Both the position numbers and the translations under genes were made by a program. Source: SIG622 sp045604705 (GTDB lineage: Bacteria; Bacillota; Clostridia; Oscillospirales; CAG-382). From it: a stretch of DNA of 64,000 bases. Within the stretch, counting starts at the first letter, position 1, and each line of letters opens with the position of its first letter. The notes under the pieces were generated by a model. The model saw only the letters and a list, made by a program, of their open reading frames with translations. It searched no databases and was not told the DNA's origin. Below, one piece after another: positions 43,780 through 53,714 of the stretch. The DNA lies in the NCBI GenBank assembly GCA_045604705.1, contig JAZUOO010000047.1, positions 1 through 64,000 on the forward strand, given 5' to 3'.

Positions 43780-46700
43780 ATGAGAAAATTTCTCGCGTTA
43801 GTGTTATCTTTCATCCTCTCGGCAAGCGCGGTAAGCGTGGTTGCAAACGCAGCTCGGTTTACCGACGTTCCCGCAAGTGATGAAACACTTACAAAAGCAG
43901 TGGACCTTTTGTCAAGCGTGGGTATAACAACAGGAACCACAGAAACAACTTTCGGTACTACCGAAAAAGTTACCCGTCAGCAGATGGCTACTTTCATTTA
44001 CAGACTTATGAAGGCAGGTAAGACTGTTGAGGGCGGTGACAACAGTACATCCTTCACCGACCTGGAGGACCCTTTCTATTACTTCATGATTTCATGGGCA
44101 AACGATATGGGTATCATCAAGGGAAGAAATGAAACAACATTCGATCCCAAGGGCGGTATCATTCTTCAGGATGCTTATGTAATGATAGTCCGTGCACTTG
44201 GTTATGAAAAGAAGAAGGCTCTTGCGTATCCTTTTGATTATATCGAAATTGCTGAAGACATTGGTCTTGATGAAGGTCTTTCATCAACGGTTAGTTACGA
44301 CACAGCTCTTACAAGAGGTGATGTAGCTGTTCTTCTCTACAATGCTTTCTATGCTGACATGGCTGCAGGTAAGACAGGTTATAGACCGATATACGAAACA
44401 GTTGACGTAGACGGAGAGCTCCAAATTGTGGAAATAGGACAGGAGCCTTATACAGTTTACGATACTGTTGCAGAAAACATCTTCGCTGTCAAGAGAACGG
44501 TTCAGAGAGTTGTTGCAACTCCCAACTACTGTCTTGATGACAACCAAAAGACAGATAACGGTAAAGAAGATGAAGTTATGATTACCGTTAAATGCTTCGA
44601 TGAGGATTACATTGAAACCGATTCCCAGCTCTTCGGTACTATTGACTTCGCTTCCCTCGGACTTCCCGGCAATGCAGATGATTACTTCCTCTTAGACCTT
44701 TCTATTTACTACAGACAGGAAGAAAACAAGTCTCCCGAAATCATCTCTGCTTCTTCCCTTGGTACATACAAGAAGCAGATTTCCGGAAACAATATAAAAT
44801 TTGAACAAGGTGCCGGAACAGTATACGATAACATCGCTTATCAGTCAGACGGTAACTTCAGACCTGCAACAGGTAAGGTCACAATAGACGGTCAGGTAAA
44901 CTATCTCTTCAATGCACCCTGGTCTTACTCGAAGCCCGCTAATATGGCTGACAAGGATAAGGAATGTATAACTCTTCTCTGGCTCGACAAGACAGAAAGA
45001 GATCCCGAATCCGAAGAATATGTAATGGACTTCAACTTCAAGGCTCACAGGGATGTTCTCGGACGTGGTAGAGAGCAATACGATGCAGTGCCGAATATTT
45101 ATAAAAAAGAAGACGGCAAGTGGGTGAAAATCTCTGAATCAATGGTTGATTCAGACCTTCGTGGCCACGGTATCTACTCAATGGGTGGAATGATTTCTCT
45201 TATGCAAATAAACTTCAATTCCAAAAATTTTGAAGCTGATGCATGGGATTCCAACAGCGACGGAAAGTATGATTACCTCTGGCTCAAGCCCTATACAGTC
45301 GGTCAGGTATCCATCGACGAGGGTTCACCTCTTATGGATATGCACGCAACAGATTTGGACGCAATCAGTGCTGTTTATGCAGCAGGTGAGGTTCCCACAA
45401 TCTACACTTACGGTGCAGTGACAGAAGGCGTTGAATTCAAGGACGGTCAGCTTATTACAGGTTACATCAACGGTCCTGCAAACTACGTTAAGGTTGCTAC
45501 AGCGACCGCAATGACATATACAACGGATCAGGTCTATGACAAGGACACAAGTAGTACTAACTTTGGTTTCAATGGTTCTTCTGCTGTCAGATCAGGACTT
45601 TCTCGTCAGTATGTAGGTGTTCCCAAGGAGGATGGTTCTAAAGCTGATGCGTCGGTTCCCGGTGGACTTCCTTTCTTTGGTGGACACAACTATAATTTAA
45701 TTAAAGACCATTTCGGTGAAAAATTTGACATTGTATTTGTGGATAATGCAATGTTCCATGTAAAAGCCACAAAGAGCCTCCTTAATAGTGGTGAGGATTA
45801 TGCAATAATTTTCCCGAACAACACAGGCTCATCCGCATATACAACAGCTGTCGGTATAGTTCAGGACGGTAACCTCCGTGTTTCCGGACATACTCTTGAT
45901 GTTATGGTTGGCGGTGAAATTTCCACTGTTTTGGTTAAGCCTCAGACAAGTGCTAAGGTTGCAAGTGAAAACACAGTTACTTATGAAACGATCGGTGAAA
46001 ACGGTGCACCTGATACTGTTTCCACTACCCTTATGCCTGTAACCGGCAAGACTGATGCGGATACATACGATTTCAGTGATTATGTAGGTAAACTTCTCAC
46101 ATACACTGTTAACGGTGACGACGAATACACATTCAAGATTGCTCCCCTTGCATCAAATAGTGATAAGTCAGTTCTCCAGGGTGAAGATGAAGATAAATAC
46201 TACACATTTGAAGCCGATGAATACGGTCAGGTATCTGCAGCGTTTGTAAAGTCAACCGGAAATCTCTATCAGTTTGTAAAAGCAAATTCCTCTGAGCTTC
46301 AGACCAAAATAGCCCCCTCCAAGTATGTTTCTTTGACAGAAAATACCAAGGTGGTTATTAAGACGCTTGATGATGAAGGCGAACCCAAGTTCTCGATCTA
46401 CGATTATTATAATAAGCCTAACTTCGATAACTCAGATGACCTTTACAAAATTAAGTATATTGTAAAGAACAATCCCAAGTCAACATCCATCGAAGAGCTC
46501 ATTTACCTCTATGCTGAAGCAGCAAGCGGTGATACAGGCGTTAAGATTGGTAACACTCTTGACTTTAGATTTGTTAAGTCTGTAAAGACTGTTAGAAAGG
46601 AAGACTCAACAGTACTCTACTACGATGTATACAATCCTTTCAAGGCTAATGTTGAAGAAGAATACGAAACATATAGCGGCGAAACAGCTCCCTTAACAAC

Positions 46701-47130
46701 TTACGGTATCTACTCGCTTTCCGGCGGTTACATCAATGATAAGAACCTCATGGGACGTATAGATCAATATGGTAACCTCGCAGATTCTTCCACAACGAAG
46801 AGTACAACAGGTCTCGGTCTTGTTGAGCTCGGAGCTTATGATAAGGACAACAAGCTTCTCACGATTGAAAGCGATGGAAGCGTTTGCCTTGTTGATGATA
46901 AAACAGTAGTTTCATTCCTTGATCTTGATAACGGAACCATCGAGAAAAAGACAGCCGACATTCTTTCGTCTGCATCCGGAAACTACAGATGTAATGATAA
47001 CAAGAAGATGCCTCTGCTTGCATTCGTTGCAACAAGTGAAATCAAGAAGGTAGATGAATACGAATATGCAGAAGCTATCTGTATCGTTCGTCTCAATTCC
47101 CTTGACACAACAGAAACTGATTCTGAATAA
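43780..47130 (+). CDS. Large SLH-domain surface protein
   Basis: 1116 residues with a signal peptide (1-26, ends VANAA). Three SLH modules cover about 27-205 (ARFTDVPASDETLTKAVDLL, then TSFTDLEDPF and the third with YDTALTRGDVAVLLYNAF), anchoring it to the cell wall. The rest is a long beta-rich, Asp/Thr/Tyr-rich exported region without a recognised catalytic motif. A strong TAGGAGGAG site, consensus-like promoter and single-gene transcript with a firm terminator suggest high expression. It could be the main S-layer protein or a major surface adhesin; the sequence does not decide. Confidence 0.85.
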   Translation: MRKFLALVLSFILSASAVSVVANAARFTDVPASDETLTKAVDLLSSVGITTGTTETTFGTTEKVTRQQMATFIYRLMKAGKTVEGGDNSTSFTDLEDPFYYFMISWANDMGIIKGRNETTFDPKGGIILQDAYVMIVRALGYEKKKALAYPFDYIEIAEDIGLDEGLSSTVSYDTALTRGDVAVLLYNAFYADMAAGKTGYRPIYETVDVDGELQIVEIGQEPYTVYDTVAENIFAVKRTVQRVVATPNYCLDDNQKTDNGKEDEVMITVKCFDEDYIETDSQLFGTIDFASLGLPGNADDYFLLDLSIYYRQEENKSPEIISASSLGTYKKQISGNNIKFEQGAGTVYDNIAYQSDGNFRPATGKVTIDGQVNYLFNAPWSYSKPANMADKDKECITLLWLDKTERDPESEEYVMDFNFKAHRDVLGRGREQYDAVPNIYKKEDGKWVKISESMVDSDLRGHGIYSMGGMISLMQINFNSKNFEADAWDSNSDGKYDYLWLKPYTVGQVSIDEGSPLMDMHATDLDAISAVYAAGEVPTIYTYGAVTEGVEFKDGQLITGYINGPANYVKVATATAMTYTTDQVYDKDTSSTNFGFNGSSAVRSGLSRQYVGVPKEDGSKADASVPGGLPFFGGHNYNLIKDHFGEKFDIVFVDNAMFHVKATKSLLNSGEDYAIIFPNNTGSSAYTTAVGIVQDGNLRVSGHTLDVMVGGEISTVLVKPQTSAKVASENTVTYETIGENGAPDTVSTTLMPVTGKTDADTYDFSDYVGKLLTYTVNGDDEYTFKIAPLASNSDKSVLQGEDEDKYYTFEADEYGQVSAAFVKSTGNLYQFVKANSSELQTKIAPSKYVSLTENTKVVIKTLDDEGEPKFSIYDYYNKPNFDNSDDLYKIKYIVKNNPKSTSIEELIYLYAEAASGDTGVKIGNTLDFRFVKSVKTVRKEDSTVLYYDVYNPFKANVEEEYETYSGETAPLTTYGIYSLSGGYINDKNLMGRIDQYGNLADSSTTKSTTGLGLVELGAYDKDNKLLTIESDGSVCLVDDKTVVSFLDLDNGTIEKKTADILSSASGNYRCNDNKKMPLLAFVATSEIKKVDEYEYAEAICIVRLNSLDTTETDSE

Positions 47131-47146
47131 TTTTCAGCTTATAACT

Positions 47147-47177
47147 AAGGCTGTGGTATTTACGCCGCAGCCTTTTT
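47147..47177 (+). terminator. Terminator of the large SLH gene
   Basis: AAGGCTGTGG (47147-47156) pairs with CCGCAGCCTT (47165-47174), T-run 47173-47177. Confidence 0.88.
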
Positions 47178-47242
47178 GCCGTAAAATTACGGAGAATTCA
47201 AAAGCACACGCACTTTAAAAGAAAATAAAGTCATGCGGAATG

Positions 47243-47271
47243 TTGACAATAAAATCGTTTTGTGCTATAAT
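47243..47271 (+). promoter_or_regulatory. Sigma-A promoter of the AraC-type regulator
   Basis: TTGACA (47243-47248), 17-bp spacer, TATAAT (47266-47271), both exact. Confidence 0.9.
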
Positions 47272-47316
47272 CTGACAAAAGGGCACAGTAAAAAACTTTG
47301 CTGAAAGGAAGCCATT

Positions 47317-48156
47317 ATGCCGAAGAAAGAGAATATCACGGACAGATCCTTTGAGAACTCAATAGAAATAACCGAGGTACTGCTTGCACACAAATGTGTC
47401 TACAGGCAGGGTGAAATCTGCACAGTCTACAGCACAGGCAGAAACTTCAGCGGATTTGTATGCCCTCTTCAGGGCTCTGCAATCTACCGCCCGGAGAACG
47501 GAGAAATGTTCACAGTCGGGATCGGAGAAATAGTCTATCTTCCCGAAATGTCCAGATATACCGTTGAGGGCGGCGAAAGAGGCTTTACACATTATACGAT
47601 AAATTTTCTTCTGAACGCCGACAATGTCAATGCAAGTCCCGGCTTTCTTCAGTTTTTCGGTGATATTCCGGTGAAAATAAGTGCAGACAATTTTGACAGC
47701 TTTCGTAACCTATTTTCTAAGGCAGTATCCGCTTTCGGCACCAACATTCCCGGCTCCACTCTGCTTGTTAAGGCACAGATATTCGAGCTTATTGAGATGT
47801 TCTTCCATCAGAAGCTGAAATCCAAAGGCTCAAACGGAGAATACGAAGTGTTGGTCAAAGCCAAAGAATATATAGAGGATCACTATTGCGAAACCATCCG
47901 AGCCTCGGATTTGTCAAGGCTTTGTTCCATGAGCGAAACAAATCTGCGCCGTAAATTCCGCGAATACATCGGTCAGCCACCGCTGGATTATCAGATAGGT
48001 CTGCGGATAAGACGTGCGAGAGAACTGCTGCTTGAGAGAAGATACAACGTCACTGAGATTGCAATGCAGATTGGTTTTGACGATGTGAATTATTTTTCAA
48101 GACTTTTCAAAAAAAGAGTCGGTGTATCGCCGCAGTTGTATGCAAGGATGTATTGA
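47317..48156 (+). CDS. AraC-family transcriptional regulator
   Basis: 279 residues. The N-terminal half (about 15-150) looks like the cupin-type ligand domain of sugar-responsive members. The C-terminal ~100 residues carry two helix-turn-helix motifs: RASDLSRLCSMSETNLRRKF (about 203-222) and VTEIAMQIGFDDVNYFSRLF (about 247-266), then KRVGVSPQLY, the family end. GAAAGG lies upstream. No obvious target operon sits beside it; the ligand is unknown. Confidence 0.93.
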   Translation: MPKKENITDRSFENSIEITEVLLAHKCVYRQGEICTVYSTGRNFSGFVCPLQGSAIYRPENGEMFTVGIGEIVYLPEMSRYTVEGGERGFTHYTINFLLNADNVNASPGFLQFFGDIPVKISADNFDSFRNLFSKAVSAFGTNIPGSTLLVKAQIFELIEMFFHQKLKSKGSNGEYEVLVKAKEYIEDHYCETIRASDLSRLCSMSETNLRRKFREYIGQPPLDYQIGLRIRRARELLLERRYNVTEIAMQIGFDDVNYFSRLFKKRVGVSPQLYARMY

Positions 48157-48206
48157 TTCCGCACAGAAGAACAAAAAGGATCAAATTTATATATACATGT
48201 AAAAAA

Positions 48207-48240
48207 GGCGGCTCACCCGTATGGGAAAGCCGTCACTTTT
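48207..48240. terminator. Bidirectional terminator
   Basis: GGCGGCT (48207-48213) pairs with AGCCGTC (48228-48234), with CCC/GGG inside. A T-run follows on the plus strand, and on the minus strand the A-run at 48201-48206 gives TTTTTT, so it can also end the minus-strand lipoprotein transcript. Confidence 0.75.
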
Positions 48241-48321
48241 GATTTATACTTTACGTGTGTATTAAAACGAGGATTCACGGAACAAAAACGAACCCTTCTG
48301 AAACAGGAGAGACTCTGCTGT

Positions 48322-49581
48322 TTAATCAGCCGTAACCATGTACCAGGTATATGTGCCGGGCTTTACAACGTATGCGGTACCACCGGTGAAATTGGTAACG
48401 TCATCAAATCTTTCCGTTGTGAGCTCTTTTCCTTCCTTGTTTATAAAGTAGTATTGATCGTCTTTCATTACTTTTGCGATTCCATCACTGAATACACCAG
48501 CTTCTTCAAATATACACTCGGTGATGACCGTTCCGTCGGTACGTAAATAACCGAAAAGATTGTCTTTTCTGACTCTTATAATATCATCCATGGCGTACAT
48601 TACAAGGTCATATTCCGGTTCTATCACTATCTCACCCTTTGTGTTGATAAATCCGTATTTGCCGTCCTTCATAATGGGGGCTACACCGCACATAAACGTA
48701 AAGTATTCGTCAGCTTTTTGATTCGGAGCATCATATTCCGGGGGAATTACAATCGTACCTTTTTTGTCAATATAACCAACTCTGCCGTCTGAGATAAATG
48801 CCGCAAGTCCGTTGTTAAAGCTGTATATCTCACTGCAGTTCATTTTAAATTTGAGCTTTCCGTCCTTGTCGATGTACCCGTAGCTTTCACCGTCATGGAC
48901 TCTTGCAAAGCCTTCGTGGAAATCGTCAAAAAACGGATAATCGCAGTATATAACGACCTTGCCGGTTTTATCTATATATCCGAGACTGTCGTCGGTGAGA
49001 ACTCTTGCAAGGCCGTCACTGAATCCGGCCGCCTGGAAGAATATTCCATTAGCGGCTTTGGTACCGTCAGCGTAAATATATTGGTAAAATTTACCGTCAA
49101 AATAGCACCCGATACCCTCGGAAAAATCCAGAACTTCATCGTATTTGCATTCAAGAATAAATCTTTTTTCCTTGACGTTGAAAAAGCCCCATTTACCCTC
49201 ATTGTTACGTATAGCAGTCACATTATCGTAGATTCCGCGTCTGGTGCTGTATTCAAAGGAGGTGAGAGCAGTCCCTTTGTTATCAATAAGTCCCATGGAA
49301 AAATTCTGATCCAGTGCCGCAAAAATTCCGTCAGACATGGAGTATATCGCATAGTAATCGCCCGGGACAAAATCCGTCACGGTGATACTTTCCACAAGCG
49401 GCATTTCCTTTACTTCGTCAGTGTCACCGGATTGGTTATTGGTATCGGATTGTATATTTTCAATCTCCGGCTGCTTGTTCGGTGTTTCTTCTTTATTAGT
49501 CTCACTATCCTTGCAGGACACAAGAAGAAGTCCCGACAGGATTATAACAAAGGCGGTTTTCATTAAATTTCTTGATTTCAT
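48322..49581 (-). CDS. WG-repeat lipoprotein
   Basis: 419 residues. The signal peptide ends with a lipobox (LLLVSC), followed by an Asn/Glu-rich linker. From about residue 80 onwards there are at least six WG-type repeats, e.g. NNEGKWGFFN, DDSLGYIDKTGKVVI, DGESYGYIDKDGKL, DGRVGYIDKKGTIVI, DGKYGFINTKGEIVI, KDNLFGYLRTDGTVI. WG repeats form beta-rich extracellular folds of unknown role. GAAAGGAC precedes the ATG. A second WG lipoprotein lies at 26592. Confidence 0.85.
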   Translation of the reverse strand: MKSRNLMKTAFVIILSGLLLVSCKDSETNKEETPNKQPEIENIQSDTNNQSGDTDEVKEMPLVESITVTDFVPGDYYAIYSMSDGIFAALDQNFSMGLIDNKGTALTSFEYSTRRGIYDNVTAIRNNEGKWGFFNVKEKRFILECKYDEVLDFSEGIGCYFDGKFYQYIYADGTKAANGIFFQAAGFSDGLARVLTDDSLGYIDKTGKVVIYCDYPFFDDFHEGFARVHDGESYGYIDKDGKLKFKMNCSEIYSFNNGLAAFISDGRVGYIDKKGTIVIPPEYDAPNQKADEYFTFMCGVAPIMKDGKYGFINTKGEIVIEPEYDLVMYAMDDIIRVRKDNLFGYLRTDGTVITECIFEEAGVFSDGIAKVMKDDQYYFINKEGKELTTERFDDVTNFTGGTAYVVKPGTYTWYMVTAD

Positions 49582-49683
49582 TTTTATGTCCTTTCGTTTG
49601 GTAAAAGTCGTTTTATAAAAATGGAGTTATGATAAAGGCTCAGAGCAAATGTATTTTAACATCAATTAAGCAAAAAGGCGAAA

Positions 49684-50403
49684 CTATATTCCGACTTGCC
49701 CTTCTTCAGGCAGTACCCTTTCTTCAAAAATCTCTAAAGTAAGATGTGAAGTAAAAATATTCCAAGGATAACCGTCAGTTGACGGAAGATTTCTGATGTC
49801 CGTAAATTTCTTCGTAAAAGGATGCAAAAAAGACATTCTCGCACTGTACAGAGCAATTTCTCCACGATTTGTGTGACTTCCGTACTTCCCGTCTCCGAAA
49901 AGCGGTGTCTGCCTTGAGGAAAACTGTACTCTTATCTGATGTGTTCTCCCCGTGTGAAGCTTTATACGCACAAGGCTGAGTGTACCGTCCTGTGAATTCT
50001 GCGTTGCAAGAACTCTATATTCAAGAGATGCTTCCTTAACCCCCTTGCGCATTTTGTCGGTGACATAGCTTTTGTTACTTTGCGAGTCCTTAAAAAGCAA
50101 ATCTTTATAAATACCACAGCTTTCTGCGGGCTTTCCGTGAACTATCGCCAGATATTCCTTATCCACCGAACGCTCACTCACAAGATCTGAGAATTTTCCC
50201 GCCGCATTTTTATTCTTCGCAAGCAGCATTATCCCCGAAACATTTCTGTCCAGTCTGTGAATCGGGAACAAGGCAGAGAGCTTTTCCTGTTCTGCCGCAA
50301 GGGAGAGTATACTTTCCTGTTCCGTCTGTGTCGGCTCACTGAGTACACCACAGGGCTTTTCGGCGGCAATTATGAATTTATCGCAATGCAGTATTTTTAT
50401 CAT
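49684..50403 (-). CDS. RluA-family pseudouridine synthase
   Basis: 239 residues. The catalytic motif HRLDRNVSGIMLL (Asp near residue 51) and GRTHQIRVQFS (about 155) are RluA hallmarks. It would convert uridine to pseudouridine in rRNA or tRNA. There is no S4 domain at the N-terminus. The target site cannot be told. It ends the pair with the hypothetical gene 50465 upstream. Confidence 0.9.
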   Translation of the reverse strand: MIKILHCDKFIIAAEKPCGVLSEPTQTEQESILSLAAEQEKLSALFPIHRLDRNVSGIMLLAKNKNAAGKFSDLVSERSVDKEYLAIVHGKPAESCGIYKDLLFKDSQSNKSYVTDKMRKGVKEASLEYRVLATQNSQDGTLSLVRIKLHTGRTHQIRVQFSSRQTPLFGDGKYGSHTNRGEIALYSARMSFLHPFTKKFTDIRNLPSTDGYPWNIFTSHLTLEIFEERVLPEEGQVGI

Positions 50404-50464
50404 TTCCGCTTTTACCGTTCCTAATCATTTTCTGATTATATATTAACACAAACAAAGCTTATTT

Positions 50465-51019
50465 TCAAGTGCAAAGAGTAAACATATTATTTCCTGCAGC
50501 ACACCCATGAATAAGTCGCAGGGATCTTAACGTGATTTCATGGCATTTTTCGATGTATTCAAGCTCCGGAAGTGCGGAGAATATTCTTTTATGTCTTGCG
50601 ATAACCGTCATTCTCAGAGGTCTTGCACGGTAGGAAAGAGCACGAAGCTGTGCAGTCAAAGCATCGAGCTCCCGGCAGACTTCCGGCGTATTATCGCGGA
50701 TAAGCAAAGTACAAAGCAGCAGAGCTTTCACTGCGGCATCAAAACAAAGGTTCATATATTCCAGAATGTCTCGCGGGGGTTGCTTTTCTGACAGTTTAGA
50801 GCTTTCAAGGCATACTGAATAAACGGCGCAGATGCGTTCCGTAATATGTATCAGATTGTCCGAGGTCTTTATACTTTCTGCTTCATTAAGGTACTGCTTT
50901 TTTGCATCATTTATCGCTTGAATAACGGAATTCGGGTCGAATGTACGTTCTTTTATGTTTTGTGCCGCAAGCTTCAGTGCCGTATCAATGGGGAGGATAA
51001 GGTGGTTGTGTTCATTCAT
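50465..51019 (-). CDS. Hypothetical helical protein
   Basis: 184 residues, start at 51019 supported by GGAG 5-6 nt upstream; a GTG two codons earlier is possible. Not recognised. It appears all-helical without signal or membrane span and has a Cys-rich hydrophobic middle (CFDAAVKALLLCTLLIRD). It lies 61 bp before the RluA-type gene and may be co-transcribed. Its size is like the protein at 20460 but I see no clear similarity. Confidence 0.55.
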   Translation of the reverse strand: MNEHNHLILPIDTALKLAAQNIKERTFDPNSVIQAINDAKKQYLNEAESIKTSDNLIHITERICAVYSVCLESSKLSEKQPPRDILEYMNLCFDAAVKALLLCTLLIRDNTPEVCRELDALTAQLRALSYRARPLRMTVIARHKRIFSALPELEYIEKCHEITLRSLRLIHGCAAGNNMFTLCT

Positions 51020-51170
51020 ATGCACTCCGAACCGTTGCCGGATATAGTGGTATGTCCTTCGGCAGACGTTTTTGGTTAATGATATGCAGATGAAGAGCGG
51101 CTATAACACAAAAAAATAAATTATTATGTTAATCTATTTTGCAAAAAATGTAAACAATACACCGTTCCCT

Positions 51171-51199
51171 TTGACGATGGAGCAAATATGTTATATAAT
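51171..51199 (+). promoter_or_regulatory. Sigma-A promoter of typA
   Basis: TTGACG (51171-51176), 17-bp spacer, TATAAT (51194-51199). Confidence 0.85.
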
Positions 51200-51267
51200 A
51201 TACATTTGGAAGAAAAAATAAAGTTATAAATGACGCAGGATTAGCGTTTTTGAAAGGACAGTTGCAG

Positions 51268-53097
51268 ATGATAAGAAACGAGCTCAGAAATATTGCGATA
51301 GTTGCCCATGTTGACCACGGCAAGACAACACTTGTTGATGAAATGCTTAAGCAAAGCGGCACTTTCAGAGAAAATCAGGTGGTACAGGAAAGAGTCATGG
51401 ACTCAAACGATCTTGAAAAGGAAAGAGGTATCACAATTCTTGCAAAGAATACCTCCCTCATTTACAAAGACATCAAGATAAACGTTGTAGATACTCCCGG
51501 CCATGCAGATTTCGGAGGCGAAGTTGAACGTGTTCTCAAGATGGTTGACGGAGTACTTCTTCTTGTTGACGCTCAGGAGGGACCCATGCCGCAGACAAGA
51601 TTTGTTCTCGGTAAGGCGCTTGAACTCGGTCATAAGGTGGTTATCGTTGTAAATAAGATAGATAAGCCCGGTGCAAGAATAAACGAAGTAATAGACGAGA
51701 TTTTGGAGCTTTTCATAGACCTCGGCGCAGATGACGACCAGCTTGACAGCCCGATAGTATTCTGCTCCGGAAGAAACGGTACTGCATCTCTGAGTGCTGA
51801 AAAGCAGGATGCGGATCTCACAGCACTTTTTGAATCCATAGTAAATCACATAGATCCTCCTGAGGTTGATACCGAGGGTACGGCTCAGATGCTTGTTTCC
51901 TCCATAGACTACAACGAATATGTAGGCAGAATTGCAATCGGAAGAGTTGAAAGGGGTACAATAAAGAAAAACGTCGATGTCATGGTATCAAACTACCTGG
52001 GAAATCACGAAAACTACCGTTCAAAGATAGTAAACCTCTATCAGATAGACGGTCTCGGAAAAAACAGCGTTGACGAAGTAATGGCGGGCGATATAGTTTG
52101 TCTTTCAGGTATTGCGGATGTTACAATCGGTGATACCATCTGCGACGTAAACGCTCCGGAGGCACTTCCCTTTGTTAAAATTTCCGAGCCTACCCTTGAA
52201 ATGACCTTCTCTGTAAACGACTCTCCCTTTGCAGGTCAGGAGGGTAAATTCTGCACATCACGTCATCTTCGTGCAAGACTTTTCAAGGAGTTGTTAAAGG
52301 ACGTATCTCTCAGAGTTTCCGAAACAGACTCTACCGAGAGCTTCAAGGTTGCAGGCAGAGGAGAAATGCATCTTTCAATCCTCATTGAAACAATGCGCCG
52401 TGAAGGCTATGAGCTTCAGGTATCCGCACCCAAGGTACTCACAAAGGAAATTGACGGTGTTGAATGTGAACCTGTCGAGGAAGTTATTTGCGAAGTTCCG
52501 GAAATATACGTCGGGGCAGTAATGCAAAGACTCGGCGAGAGAAAGGGCGAGCTTCTTGACATGATTCCCAGAGGTGACAGAACCAAGCTTACCTTCCACA
52601 TCCCTACAAGAGGTCTTTTCGGCTACAGAAACGAGTTTTTGACGGATACCCATGGTGAGGGTATACTCTCATCCATATTCTATGATTACGAGCCTGTAAA
52701 GGGGCAGATCGTAAAGAGGGATTCAGGCTCTCTTATTGCATACGAAAACGGCGTGACAACAAAATACGGAATCTTCCAGGTTCAGGACAGAGGTCTTATG
52801 TTCATCAAGGAAGCCATGAATGTATATGAAGGTCAGATAGTCGGCGAAACTCCCAAGAGCGACGATATTGTGGTAAATGTATGTAAGAAGAAGCACATGA
52901 CTGCAGTTCGTTCAACTGGTGCAGACGAAGCGCTCAGACTTATAACTCCCAAGTTCTTCTCCCTTGAGGAAGCCATCGAGTATATCAATGAGGACGAGCT
53001 CATTGAAGTTACCCCAAAGAGCATAAGACTGCGCAAGGCTATCCTCAATAACGTCGACAGAGCAAAAGCCAACGCAAAGCTCAAAAATAACGGCTGA
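51268..53097 (+). CDS. typA: Translational GTPase TypA/BipA
   Basis: 609 residues from the ATG at 51268 (AAAGGA, spacing 9). It is a ribosome-binding GTPase needed for ribosome assembly or translation under stress and cold. G1 VAHVDHGKTTL (about 13-23), G3 DTPGHADFGGEV (about 76-87) and G4 NKIDKPGARI (about 130) are present, with the TypA-specific C-terminal domain. Own promoter; ends at a terminator shared with rubrerythrin. Confidence 0.96.
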   Translation: MIRNELRNIAIVAHVDHGKTTLVDEMLKQSGTFRENQVVQERVMDSNDLEKERGITILAKNTSLIYKDIKINVVDTPGHADFGGEVERVLKMVDGVLLLVDAQEGPMPQTRFVLGKALELGHKVVIVVNKIDKPGARINEVIDEILELFIDLGADDDQLDSPIVFCSGRNGTASLSAEKQDADLTALFESIVNHIDPPEVDTEGTAQMLVSSIDYNEYVGRIAIGRVERGTIKKNVDVMVSNYLGNHENYRSKIVNLYQIDGLGKNSVDEVMAGDIVCLSGIADVTIGDTICDVNAPEALPFVKISEPTLEMTFSVNDSPFAGQEGKFCTSRHLRARLFKELLKDVSLRVSETDSTESFKVAGRGEMHLSILIETMRREGYELQVSAPKVLTKEIDGVECEPVEEVICEVPEIYVGAVMQRLGERKGELLDMIPRGDRTKLTFHIPTRGLFGYRNEFLTDTHGEGILSSIFYDYEPVKGQIVKRDSGSLIAYENGVTTKYGIFQVQDRGLMFIKEAMNVYEGQIVGETPKSDDIVVNVCKKKHMTAVRSTGADEALRLITPKFFSLEEAIEYINEDELIEVTPKSIRLRKAILNNVDRAKANAKLKNNG

Positions 53098-53125
53098 TTA
53101 CGACTTCAAACCAAATAAAAATCAA

Positions 53126-53162
53126 GGACGTGTACCCTTTGAAGTGCACGCCCTGCTTTTTT
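53126..53162. terminator. Bidirectional terminator between typA and the rubrerythrin gene
   Basis: GGACGTGTA (53126-53134) pairs with TGCACGCC (53145-53152), followed by TTTTTT; the minus strand ends with TTTTTA. Confidence 0.8.
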
Positions 53163-53165
53163 GAG

Positions 53166-53714
53166 TTATCTGTCTTCACGCACAAACAACGCTTTTGTTC
53201 CACTACACAGAGGACAACGTTCCGGCACCGAATGCCCCGTATGAGTGTAGCCGCAGTTGGTACACATCCATTCGGCATCGTCATTGTCGGTATTATAAAG
53301 GGTTCCGTTTCTGAGATCTTTAAGATATTCCGACAAAAGTCTTGTATGACCGTTTTCGGCATTTGCTGCAAGAGCCATTTTTTCTGCTATTTCCGAAAAG
53401 CCCTCATTTTTTGCCGTTTCGGAAAATTCCGGGTACATCACATCTTTTTCGTATTCCTCAGAGGCGATGACAGATTCAATATTCTGCTCGCTTGTACCTA
53501 TTTCTCCAAGGTAGCGCATCCAGAGTTCAGCGTGCTCCATCTCGTTGCCGTAGAGGCTTTCGAGGAGATTTGAGAGTGTGTGATCGCCACGGTCTCTCGC
53601 TGCGTTTGCGAAAATCAGGTATCGCATTGCACTTCTTGCCTCGCTGCCAAAGGCATCGGTAAGATTTTTGTGTGTCTGTGTTCCCGAAAGGGCAGAATGT
53701 ACATGGTTGTTCAT
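53166..53714 (-). CDS. Rubrerythrin
   Basis: 182 residues from MNNHVHSALSGTQTH at 53714 (AAAGGA upstream at a rather long spacing of about 12). A ferritin-like di-iron domain fills about 1-140, with ESLYGNEMEHAELWMRYLGE holding ligand Glu and His. A rubredoxin-like C-terminus has CTNCGYTHTG and CPLC (about 150-172). Reduces hydrogen peroxide with electrons from rubredoxin in anaerobes. Monocistronic. Confidence 0.92.
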   Translation of the reverse strand: MNNHVHSALSGTQTHKNLTDAFGSEARSAMRYLIFANAARDRGDHTLSNLLESLYGNEMEHAELWMRYLGEIGTSEQNIESVIASEEYEKDVMYPEFSETAKNEGFSEIAEKMALAANAENGHTRLLSEYLKDLRNGTLYNTDNDDAEWMCTNCGYTHTGHSVPERCPLCSGTKALFVREDR

